Source: Streptomyces sp. AC512_CC834
GTDB lineage: Bacteria > Actinomycetota > Actinomycetes > Streptomycetales > Streptomycetaceae
DNA: 64,000 bases
Reading direction: 5' to 3'
Assembly: GCF_019049325.1 (NCBI RefSeq)
Contig: NZ_JAGMUO010000065.1
Span: forward strand, 186,001-250,000
The number at the start of each line of letters is the position of its first letter. The stretch's first letter is position 1. Of the stretch, positions 50,033 through 57,544 are shown piece by piece. The notes below the pieces were generated by a model. That model was not told the origin of the DNA. It made no database searches and saw only the letters and a list, made by a program, of their open reading frames with translations. A program made the position numbers and the translations under genes.

Positions 50033-50819
50033 TCAGGAGCGGCCGCGCTCCGTCGTCCCTGTCGCCACCTCGTCCGGCCCGCCCACCGAGGGCGGCCGGG
50101 CAGCCACCGGCACCGATGGGGTCGGCGCGGCCGCGTCGTCCAGATCCCCGCGCAGGGCGGCGACGGCGGGACGGCCACCATGGAGGCGGACGCGAGGAGG
50201 GCGAGGGTCCCCAGATCGCCGGGATCGCCCACAGCGGCCAGTCGTTGGACTCCTGGGCCCAGAGCGTCAGGACGGCCGCGCCACCCATGCCGACACCGTG
50301 CCACCGCACCACGGCCGCCGCCTTCGCGTGCCGCGGGTCTCTCCGGGCGAAGAGGGGCCACAGGCCACCGACGAGGGCGGTCAGGCCGACCGGGAGACAG
50401 GCGAGCGCGCCGCCGAAGTGACCCTCCGGCATTTCCACGGGGCCCGCACTCGTCTGCTGCCGGCGGCCGTCGGCGTCCCGCACCTCCACGACCCGCCCGT
50501 GCCAGATGACGCCGACGACCTCGTCGTCCGGTTCCAGCTCCGACATCACCGGTTCGGTCGCCCGGAACGTCACCTCCCACGACCTGCCGGAAGGCGGCAA
50601 CAACTCCGCCTCCGGCGACCGACCCCGCTCACCGCGGTGCGTGCCTGCCGTCCGCACCGTGAACTCCTGCTCCCACAGACACCCCGACGCCCGCACCGGG
50701 GCCGAGGCAGAGACCGGCGCGGCCCGGTACTCCCGCTCCCGGTCCAGCGCCCGGCCCACCTGCCCGGCCGACACGACCCCCGTCACGAGAGTCGCGACGG
50801 CGACGAGCAGCCACGCCAC
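50033..50819 (-). pseudogene. membrane protein gene with two frameshifts
   Basis: From GTG 50819 the frame encodes an N-terminal helix (AWLLVAVATLVTGVVSAGQV), an extracellular or cytoplasmic beta-rich domain (SWEVTFRATEPVMSELEPDD), two more helices and NDWPLWAIPAIWG. Coding character then moves to a second frame at about 50210 (TLALLASASMVAVPPS) and to a third at about 50160 (ALRGDLDDAAAPTPSVPVAA to TGTTERGRS), stopping at 50033. All three segments keep G/C third positions, so one base seems missing at each site. It is either a recently inactivated gene or carries two assembly errors. Function unknown. Confidence 0.65.
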
Positions 50820-51024
50820 GGACCGTGCCGCCGCCTTGTATCTCAGCGCGCCTTCCCCGTTCTTGCCGGATCACGGAAACGTCGGCCTGCGGGCGACGAC
50901 GATCGGGAACGGCCCGGACGGTCCGGGACGGAGCCCCGGGCGCTCCCGTGGGCCATCCGGGACCGAGTCCACGGGTGCTCCCGCGGGTCACCCACGCCCG
51001 CGCCCGCGCCCGTGGGCTCCGCCC

Positions 51025-52248
51025 TCAGGCGGCCCGCGAGTAGTCGGGCAATTCCATCGCCGAGTGCGCCGCGCGTCCTTCCAGCGCGCTCTCGGTCACC
51101 AACGCCCTCGCCGCCGCCTCCGGGTCGCGCAGCAGGGCGTTGCGGGCCTCGAGTTCCTCCCGCGTCCCGGGGGTGACCGCCGAGCCGCCGCTGGTGGCCA
51201 GCGCCTGGTTGCGCTCCGCGAAGGGGCGGATCCTGCGCTCGTAGGCCGCGAAGGCCTCGGCGTGGTCCGCGTGCGTGGCCAGCTCACCGGCAAGGACGTA
51301 CGCGCCGACGAGCGCGACGCTCGATCCCTGGCCGGAGATGAAGGACGTGGCGTGCGCGGCGTCGCCCGCCAGTACGACGCGCCCGTGGGACCACGTACGC
51401 ATGTGGATCTGGCTCACGACGTCGAAGAAGAGGTCGTCGGCCTCGCGCATGCCCTCGACCAGGCGCGGCACGTGCCAGACCTGCTCGGGGAAGCGTGCCG
51501 CCACCAGGTCGCGCTGGGCCCGGGGGTCCCGGAACGCGTCGAGGGGCGGGGTGTCGCGGGTGAAGGTGAGGAAGCCGTGCACCCGGCCGGAGGGCTCGTG
51601 GGCGTAGAGGACCGCGCTGCGTCCCGGATCGTTCCAGATGGCGGCCTCGTGCGCGAGCCCGAACTCGTTCGGCAGCGTGAAGCCGGCGAAGACGTACCCG
51701 AGGTAGCGGTGAAAGGGCTCCTCCGGCCCGAAGACCAGCCGGCGCGTGTTCGAGTGCAGTCCGTCCGCGCCGACCACGAGGTCGAAGGTTCGGCGCATGC
51801 CGCTTTCGAAGACGACGTGTACGGCGTCCCCGGCGTCGTCCAGTGTCGCGATCGAGTCGTTGAAGAGGAACTCGACCCGGTCCCGCAGCGGGGTGTAGAG
51901 CGCGTCGGCCAGGTCCCCGCGCCGCACCTCGAGGTCGACACCCACCTCTCCCCCGGTGAGCTGCTCGGGCTGCAGCGAGCCGACCGTCTCCCCCGCCGCG
52001 TCCACGAAGGTGACCCGCTGGCTGTTCACGTGCGCCTTGGTCAGACGCGGCAGCAGACCCATGCGGTCCACCGCCTCACGGGCCGTGCCGCGAATGTCGA
52101 TCGGGTATCCGCCCCCACGGACGGCGGCGGCCTTTTCGACGACGGTCACCTCGAAGCCGTACCGGTCGAGCCAGTGCGCGAGCGCGGGGCCCGCGATACT
52201 TGCTCCGGAGATCAGGACGCGGCGAGCGGGACGGGATGTGTGGATCAT
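51025..52248 (-). CDS. FAD-dependent aromatic monooxygenase (PHBH fold)
   Basis: A 407-residue flavoprotein from ATG 52248. The N-terminal FAD motif reads VLISGASIAGPALAHWLDRY, with Ala and Ser in place of two Gly as in several Streptomyces monooxygenases. DLVVGADGLHSNTRRL is the DG motif and VVLAGDAAHATSFISGQGSS the GD motif. GGGYPIDIRGTAREAVDRMG lies near the substrate pocket. It probably oxygenates an aromatic or anthracycline-like compound. Divergent from a MarR gene, with palindromes near both promoters. Confidence 0.9.
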   Translation of the reverse strand: MIHTSRPARRVLISGASIAGPALAHWLDRYGFEVTVVEKAAAVRGGGYPIDIRGTAREAVDRMGLLPRLTKAHVNSQRVTFVDAAGETVGSLQPEQLTGGEVGVDLEVRRGDLADALYTPLRDRVEFLFNDSIATLDDAGDAVHVVFESGMRRTFDLVVGADGLHSNTRRLVFGPEEPFHRYLGYVFAGFTLPNEFGLAHEAAIWNDPGRSAVLYAHEPSGRVHGFLTFTRDTPPLDAFRDPRAQRDLVAARFPEQVWHVPRLVEGMREADDLFFDVVSQIHMRTWSHGRVVLAGDAAHATSFISGQGSSVALVGAYVLAGELATHADHAEAFAAYERRIRPFAERNQALATSGGSAVTPGTREELEARNALLRDPEAAARALVTESALEGRAAHSAMELPDYSRAA

Positions 52249-52320
52249 GGCTTCTCACCTTTCCACCGGGGCGGACCCCGGGAGGACGGAGGCACGCGCC
52301 GCGAGGGCAGCAAACATGCG

Positions 52321-52331
52321 TACCTTAGGTA
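52321..52331. promoter_or_regulatory. MarR operator 1 (monooxygenase side)
   Basis: TACCTTAGGTA at 52321-52331 is a palindrome with a single central base, about 73 bp upstream of the monooxygenase start. It shares the ACCT/AGGT half-site with the second palindrome 57 bp away. Confidence 0.55.
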
Positions 52332-52387
52332 TCTTTATGGAGGCCATACGGCACCCTCTCAGGCACCGGCCACTCCCCACGATATAG

Positions 52388-52404
52388 ATACCTAACTCAG
52401 GTAT
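52388..52404. promoter_or_regulatory. MarR operator 2 (regulator side)
   Basis: ATACCT at 52388-52393 and AGGTAT at 52399-52404 are perfect complements over a 5-bp spacer, 15 bp before the MarR start codon. It overlaps the AT-rich GATATAGATA stretch that may act as -10. Confidence 0.6.
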
Positions 52405-52419
52405 GCAAATGGAGACCTC

Positions 52420-52926
52420 ATGACCCCCGAGTCCTCCGGGCCCCCGGTACCGGAAAGCCCGCACGCGGACCTGCTCGCCGTGCTGCCCCGGCTCACCCAG
52501 CTCAGCGCCGCCTTCACCAAGGGCCGGCTCACCGAACGTGCCACCGACGCGGCCGGCCTCGCCCTCGACCGCCCCGCCATGGGCGTGTTGCTGGCCCTGC
52601 GTACGGCCGACGCGCCGCTGCGGATCGGCGAGATCGCCGACCGGATGCAGGTCGTGGGCCCGCATGTCACCCGTCAGGTCCAGGCCCTGGAGAAGCGTGG
52701 TCTCGTGCGGCGGGTCGCCGATCCGCACGACCGCCGTGCGAGCCTCATCGAACCGACCGAAGCGGGAACGGAGGCCGCCAACCGCTATGTGACCTCCCTG
52801 CTGGGCTGGTTCGCCGAGGCACTCGCCGACTGGCCGCAGCAGGATCGCGACGACCTCACCCGCCTGCTCACCCGTCTCGCCGACGACGTGACGGCGCGGC
52901 TGGCCCGGTTCGACACGGAGGAGTGA
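52420..52926 (+). CDS. MarR family transcriptional regulator (2)
   Basis: A 168-residue regulator from ATG 52420 after GGAG. Winged helix at about residues 60-125: LRIGEIADRMQVVGPHVTRQ is the recognition part and RRVADPHDRRASLIEPTEAG the wing with the D-x-R signature. A Pro/Ser-rich N-terminal extension of about 20 residues precedes it. It most likely represses itself and the divergent FAD monooxygenase through the two ACCT/AGGT palindromes, responding to the monooxygenase substrate (inference). Confidence 0.92.
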   Translation: MTPESSGPPVPESPHADLLAVLPRLTQLSAAFTKGRLTERATDAAGLALDRPAMGVLLALRTADAPLRIGEIADRMQVVGPHVTRQVQALEKRGLVRRVADPHDRRASLIEPTEAGTEAANRYVTSLLGWFAEALADWPQQDRDDLTRLLTRLADDVTARLARFDTEE

Positions 52927-52940
52927 GGCGGCGGAGCACC

Positions 52941-52954
52941 CGAGGGGCCCCTCG
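52941..52954. terminator. possible hairpin between convergent genes
   Basis: CGAGGGGCCCCTCG is a perfect 14-bp palindrome able to form a 5-bp stem with a GGCC loop, in the 45-bp gap between the convergent MarR and DinB-like genes. Short, so only tentative. Confidence 0.35.
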
Positions 52955-52971
52955 CGGGCGGCGGAAGGGGC

Positions 52972-53691
52972 CTACCCGGCAGTGCTGGACCGGGCCCGCC
53001 ACAGGTCGCGGAGCAGCGCGATCTCGGCCATGTGGTGGATGAACTCGAGGTTGTCCCCGGCCACGACGCCGATGTAGGGGTCGTCGGGATCCGAGCCGTA
53101 CGGGTACTGGGAGAAGCCGACGGTGTCGAGCTGCTCGTCGGTGACGGCGGCGACGTCTTCGCGCCAGCGGTCGATCACCGCCCAGAACCGCTCGAGGGCC
53201 AGGGCGGCGGAGGGGGTGAAGTCGACCAGCAGCTTCGGATCCTGCCGTCGTTCGCCGAAGGTCCACTCCCACTGGCCCGCGAAACAGGAGTGCAGGTGCG
53301 CCAGCCGCCAGGCGATGGTGGTGACCGGCGTCTCGTCGGGCTCCGGCGTACCGGCGTGGGCGAGGACCTGCTCGACCCGCTCGACGCTCACGCTCCAGTC
53401 GTCGGCGATCTTGGCGACCGGCATCCCGCCGGCGGCCTGCCGGGCGACCTCGGCGTACTCACTCGGCGGAATGTCCGGGGCGCCCTTGTCGAGCACCCAC
53501 TCGCCCGGCCCGTACGCCCGGGGTGTCACCGCCTCGCCCCGGCGCCGGATCGACCAGCAGCCGGGCACCGGCTCCCACAGGTACTCCTCGTCGCCGAGCC
53601 CCGTCAGCCGCACCTCGGCCATCTCCCTGGCCTGGTCGAACTGGTCGAGCAGCAAGCCCAACCGGTCGGTCCGCGCGCCCTCGATCTCCAT
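52972..53691 (-). CDS. DinB/maleylpyruvate isomerase-like protein
   Basis: A 239-residue protein from ATG 53691. The four-helix-bundle pattern of the DinB/YfiT/mycothiol-dependent superfamily is visible: LGLLLDQFDQAREMAEVRLT, then WRLAHLHSCFAGQWEWTF with metal-ligand candidates His and Cys, and NLEFIHHMAEIALLRDLWR with His-His. An insert of about 60 residues (DDWSVSVERVEQVLAHAGTP) lies between helices 1 and 2. The family includes mycothiol- and bacillithiol-dependent transferases; the exact reaction is unknown. Confidence 0.8.
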   Translation of the reverse strand: MEIEGARTDRLGLLLDQFDQAREMAEVRLTGLGDEEYLWEPVPGCWSIRRRGEAVTPRAYGPGEWVLDKGAPDIPPSEYAEVARQAAGGMPVAKIADDWSVSVERVEQVLAHAGTPEPDETPVTTIAWRLAHLHSCFAGQWEWTFGERRQDPKLLVDFTPSAALALERFWAVIDRWREDVAAVTDEQLDTVGFSQYPYGSDPDDPYIGVVAGDNLEFIHHMAEIALLRDLWRARSSTAG

Positions 53692-53890
53692 GCCCGGCTC
53701 CTTTCGCGGTGCGCCCGCGCCACACTGCGCCCAGGCGGAGGCTAACGACTCGCGCCACAGGGGCGCGACCCATTTCCCGCCCGCGAAGGAGCACGGCAAC
53801 AGCCCTGCCGGGGCGGGGCCTTGACGCGCGGACCGCGTGGCGGTCGTCGCTCGGCCGACGTCATGGGTTCTCGTACTCGGCCCGACGCGG

Positions 53891-54000
53891 CCTCAGTCCC
53901 ACAGCCTCGGTCCCACAGCCTCGGTCCCACAGCCTCGTCCCACGACCTCGGTCCCACAGCCTCAGTCCCACAGCCTCGTCCCACGACCTCGGTCCCACGG
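53891..54000. repeat. eight 14/13-bp tandem repeats upstream of the rhamnosidase gene
   Basis: Eight units of CCTCGGTCCCACAG or close variants run head to tail. Units 1-3 and 5-6 are 14 bp; units 4 and 7 are 13 bp (CCTCGTCCCACGA); unit 8 ends in CACGG. The order of variants shows a larger 41-bp unit repeated once (units 3-4-5 and 6-7-8). The tract occupies the 468-bp gap between the DinB-like gene and the rhamnosidase gene, whose operator is 65 bp further on. No promoter or gene is evident inside it. Confidence 0.9.
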
Positions 54001-54064
54001 CACGACCGCTGTCACATCCCTTGATGCGGCCCACAGAGCGTGCATAGGATCGTGAAGACGAGAA

Positions 54065-54078
54065 TTGAATCGTTTCAA
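54065..54078. promoter_or_regulatory. LacI-type palindrome before rhamnosidase gene 1
   Basis: TTGAATCGTTTCAA at 54065-54078 is a near-perfect palindrome with arms TTGAA/TTCAA and a central CG, the usual shape of LacI-family operators. Another GCGATTTCA half-site follows directly. It shares the GAATCG core with the palindrome before the second rhamnosidase gene. Confidence 0.6.
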
Positions 54079-54159
54079 GCGATTTCAGGCAGCCGACGCG
54101 AGTCACACGCGCACGGTTCGTTCCCGCTGCGTCGGCACGGCGAGCAAAGGCGGATGCAC

Positions 54160-57100
54160 ATGACCGAGGACACGACCGAGGGCTGGAACCGCAGAGTCTT
54201 TCTCCGCGGCACCGTGGCGACCGCGGGCGCCGGTGTCGCCGCGCTGTCCACCGGCGGTGTCGCCGCGGCGGCCGGCGCCGGAACGACCGACGGCCGACCG
54301 GAGCGCAAGGCGGGACTCCGCGTCGTCCGCACCAGTGTCGAGTACGCCGAGAACCTGCTCGGCACGGACGTCGAACTCCCCCGCCTGTCCTGGGAACTGG
54401 CCGCCCCCGGACACGGCGCCCGGCAGACGGCCTACCACATCCGGGTCACCAGGGACTCCGGTGGCCGGGGCCCGCACACCCACACGGTGTGGGACTCGGG
54501 CAGGGTCGCCTCCGACCGCAGCGTCGGCATCCCCTACGGCGGGCCCGCGCTGCTCCCCCGTACCCGCTACCACTGGCAGGTCCGGGTCTGGGACGCGGCG
54601 GGGCGCCGCTCCCGCTGGAGCGAGACCCGCTGGTGGGAGACCTCGCTCCCCGCCGACGGGTGGCGGGCGGGCTGGATCGGCGCCGAGGAGCCGCCCGCAC
54701 CGCCCTCGCTCGACGGGGCTTCCTGGATCTGGTCCCCCGGCGCGACCTCTTCGGACGCCCCCGAAGGCGCCCGCAGGTTCCGCGCCGCCCTCGCCCTGCC
54801 CGAGGGGTCCGTGGTGAAGCGGGCCGTGGTGACCGCCACGGCGGACGACGACTTCACCCTGTACGTGCACGGACAGCAGGTGCTGCACGCACCCGAGCAG
54901 ACCGACGGCTGGCGCACCGGCCGCACCGCGGACGTCACGGAGCCGGCGCGCTCCGCAGGCGATGAGATCCTCGTCGCCGCCCTCGCCACCAACCGGCCCG
55001 GGGCCAGTGTGAACCCCGGCGGGCTCCTGGTCCGCTTCCTCGTGGAGACCGAGGACGGCCGCACCCACGAACTCCGCACCGGGGACGGCTGGCGCACCAC
55101 AGACACCGCACAAGAGGGCTGGGAGCGACCCGGGTTCGACGACGGCGACTGGGAACCGGCCGCCGTCCTGGCCCCCTACGGCCAGGGGCCGTGGGGCAGC
55201 GGAGTCACCGTGGCCACCCCCGAAGCGCCGGCGCCGCTGCTGCGCCGCGACTTCACCGTACGCGGGCGCGTCGCGCGCGCCCGCCTCCATATCAGCGGAC
55301 TCGCCTACTACGAGGCGGAGATCAACGGCCGCCGCGTCGGCAAGCAGGTCCTCGACCCCGGCTTCACCGACTACGACGAGACGGTGCTGTACGCCGTCCA
55401 CGACGTGACGGACCTCGTCGAACGCGGTGAGAACGCCATCGGGGTCACCCTCGGACGCGGCTTCTACGGCATGACGACGCCCAACGTCTGGAACTGGCAC
55501 CGTGCTCCCTGGCACGGCGAACCCCGTCTCCTCGCCCAGTTGGAGATCGACCACCCGGACGGGACCCGCACCACCGTGGCCTCCGACGGCGAGTGGCGCA
55601 TCACCGAGGGGCCGACGCTCTCCAACTCCCTGTACGCCGGGGAGACCTACGACGCCCGCCGGGCACCCAGTGGCTGGTCCCGGCCCGGATTCGACGACTC
55701 GGCGTGGCGGCCCTCAGGCGTACGCGAGGCGCCCGGCGGCACGTTGCGTGCGCAGCCGCACGACCCGATCGAGGTCGTCGACACGGTCCGCCCGAAGGCG
55801 ATCGAGGAGCTGAGCCCCGGTGTGTACGTCGTGGACATGGGCCGCACGATGGCCGGCTGGACCCGCCTCACCGTGCGCGGGGCCGCCGAGGGCACCGTGA
55901 TCCGGCTCGTCCACGGCGAGAAGCTCAAGGACGACGGCAGCGTGCACGCCGAGACGGGGCACGTCCCGGGCCGCTTCCAGACCGACGAGTACACGAGCGC
56001 GGGCAGGGCCAGGGAGGTGTGGGAACCCGCCTTCTCCTACAAGGGCTTCCGGTACGTCGAGGTGCACGGCCTGCCCGAACGTCCGGACCCGGCGGACGTG
56101 CTCGGCCGCCTGGTGCACTCCCGGGTGGACGAGGTCAGCACCTTCTCCTGCTCCGAGCCGTTCTACGAGTGGCTGGACAAGGCCATGCGGCGCACCGTCC
56201 TGAACAACCTGCACGGCATCCCCACCGACACCCCGATGTACGAGAAGAACGGCTGGACCGGAGACGCCCAACTCGGCACACCGGTCATGACGTACGCCTT
56301 CGGGATGCAGCGCTTCCTGTCCAAGTGGCTCGGCGACCTCTCCGACAGCCAGAACGGCGACGGACAGCTCCCGGTGATCGTGCCCAGCGGCGGCTGGGGC
56401 TACGGCGACCTCGGCCCCTCGCCCGAGTGGACGACCGTCTATCCCTTCGTCGTACGCGAGTTGTACCGGGTGTACGGGGACGAGCGGGCGGCCCGGGAGC
56501 ACTGGGAGACCCTGACCCGTTACCTGGACTGGGAGCTGGCCCGGCTGCAGGACGGCCTGGCCGTCACCGCGCTCGGCGACTACCTGGCGCCCGGATACGG
56601 CGGCAACCCGCCCGAGGACACCCGGCTCACCGCCACGGCGTATCTGCACCGGGCGCTGCTGTACACGGCGGAACTCGGCGAGGAACTCATCGGGTTGCCC
56701 GGCGACAACGACGACAACGATGTCCCCGAGCGCTACCGGAACGCCGCCGAGAGTCTGCGCGGCGCGTTCAACGAGGCGTTCCTCGGCCCGGACGGTCACT
56801 ACCGCACGGCCAAGGACCCGGACTACCGGCAGACGTCCAACGCGATACCGCTGGCGTTCGGGCTGGTGCCGCCGGGTGCCAGGGCCACGGTCCTGGAGAG
56901 TCTGGTGGCGGACATCGAGGAGCGCGGGAACCACCTGAACACGGGCGCCCTGGGCACCAGCGTGCTGCTGCGGGTGCTGTGCGCCCACGGCCGCCCGGAC
57001 GTCGCGCACGCCGTGGCGACCCGGCGCACGTACCCGAGCTGGGGCTACTGGCACGACAACGGCGCCGACACCATGTGGGAGATGTGGCCGCTGGACTCCC

Positions 57101-57468
57101 GCTCCCGCGACCACTACTTCCAGGGCACCGCCGCCCAGTGGCTGTACGAGAACGTGGCCGGGCTCAGGCCGGGTGACGCGGGATACCGCACCTTCACCGT
57201 CCGCCCCGACGCCCGTACGGGTGTGGACTGGGCGCGCACCTCGGTCCGCACCGTGCGCGGGGAGGCCGCGGTGGCGTGGTCCGCCGTCGGTGGCACGCTC
57301 CGGCTGACGGTCCGGGTGCCCGTGGGGTCACGGGCGGAGGTCCATGTCCCGGTGGCCGAGGGGACGCGCGCGACCGCGCCCGGCGGCGCCACGTTCCTGC
57401 GGTCGGTGCCCGGCTTCGACATCCACCGGGTCGGTCACGGCACCTGGGAGTTCACCGGCGCCGCGTGA
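54160..57468 (+). CDS. GH78 alpha-L-rhamnosidase 1, Tat-exported
   Basis: A 1102-residue enzyme from ATG 54160 (ATG 54154 is possible but leaves too little room after AAAGG). The Tat signal WNRRVFLRGTVATAGAGVAA is followed by the GH78 accessory beta-domains: LRVVRTSVEYAENLLGTDVE, a carbohydrate-binding-like insert near residues 180-350 and RVARARLHISGLAYYEAEIN. The catalytic alpha/alpha barrel has the likely general acid Glu695 in DTPMYEKNGWTGDAQ and the base Glu974 in GADTMWEMWPLDS. It removes terminal L-rhamnose from plant or microbial glycans outside the cell. Downstream lies a related enzyme with only 40 percent-like visual similarity outside the motifs. Confidence 0.9.
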   Translation: MTEDTTEGWNRRVFLRGTVATAGAGVAALSTGGVAAAAGAGTTDGRPERKAGLRVVRTSVEYAENLLGTDVELPRLSWELAAPGHGARQTAYHIRVTRDSGGRGPHTHTVWDSGRVASDRSVGIPYGGPALLPRTRYHWQVRVWDAAGRRSRWSETRWWETSLPADGWRAGWIGAEEPPAPPSLDGASWIWSPGATSSDAPEGARRFRAALALPEGSVVKRAVVTATADDDFTLYVHGQQVLHAPEQTDGWRTGRTADVTEPARSAGDEILVAALATNRPGASVNPGGLLVRFLVETEDGRTHELRTGDGWRTTDTAQEGWERPGFDDGDWEPAAVLAPYGQGPWGSGVTVATPEAPAPLLRRDFTVRGRVARARLHISGLAYYEAEINGRRVGKQVLDPGFTDYDETVLYAVHDVTDLVERGENAIGVTLGRGFYGMTTPNVWNWHRAPWHGEPRLLAQLEIDHPDGTRTTVASDGEWRITEGPTLSNSLYAGETYDARRAPSGWSRPGFDDSAWRPSGVREAPGGTLRAQPHDPIEVVDTVRPKAIEELSPGVYVVDMGRTMAGWTRLTVRGAAEGTVIRLVHGEKLKDDGSVHAETGHVPGRFQTDEYTSAGRAREVWEPAFSYKGFRYVEVHGLPERPDPADVLGRLVHSRVDEVSTFSCSEPFYEWLDKAMRRTVLNNLHGIPTDTPMYEKNGWTGDAQLGTPVMTYAFGMQRFLSKWLGDLSDSQNGDGQLPVIVPSGGWGYGDLGPSPEWTTVYPFVVRELYRVYGDERAAREHWETLTRYLDWELARLQDGLAVTALGDYLAPGYGGNPPEDTRLTATAYLHRALLYTAELGEELIGLPGDNDDNDVPERYRNAAESLRGAFNEAFLGPDGHYRTAKDPDYRQTSNAIPLAFGLVPPGARATVLESLVADIEERGNHLNTGALGTSVLLRVLCAHGRPDVAHAVATRRTYPSWGYWHDNGADTMWEMWPLDSRSRDHYFQGTAAQWLYENVAGLRPGDAGYRTFTVRPDARTGVDWARTSVRTVRGEAAVAWSAVGGTLRLTVRVPVGSRAEVHVPVAEGTRATAPGGATFLRSVPGFDIHRVGHGTWEFTGAA

Positions 57469-57510
57469 CCCGGCCCGGACGTCAGGGACGTCAATTCGCA
57501 TCCTTCCGGC

Positions 57511-57524
57511 ATGAATCGATTCAT
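57511..57524. promoter_or_regulatory. LacI-type palindrome before rhamnosidase gene 2
   Basis: ATGAATCGATTCAT at 57511-57524 is a perfect 14-bp palindrome with central CG, 20 bp before the start codon of the second rhamnosidase gene. It resembles the site at 54065-54078, which suggests one LacI-family repressor for both genes; that repressor is not encoded nearby. Confidence 0.7.
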
Positions 57525-57544
57525 CCCCAAGGTGAGGAGTCCTC

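Noticed and set aside
53891..54000. Possible CRISPR array or short repetitive peptide gene
   Set aside because: Units are contiguous without spacers; translated frames give only repeats of Gly/Trp/Asp without start or ribosome-binding site.
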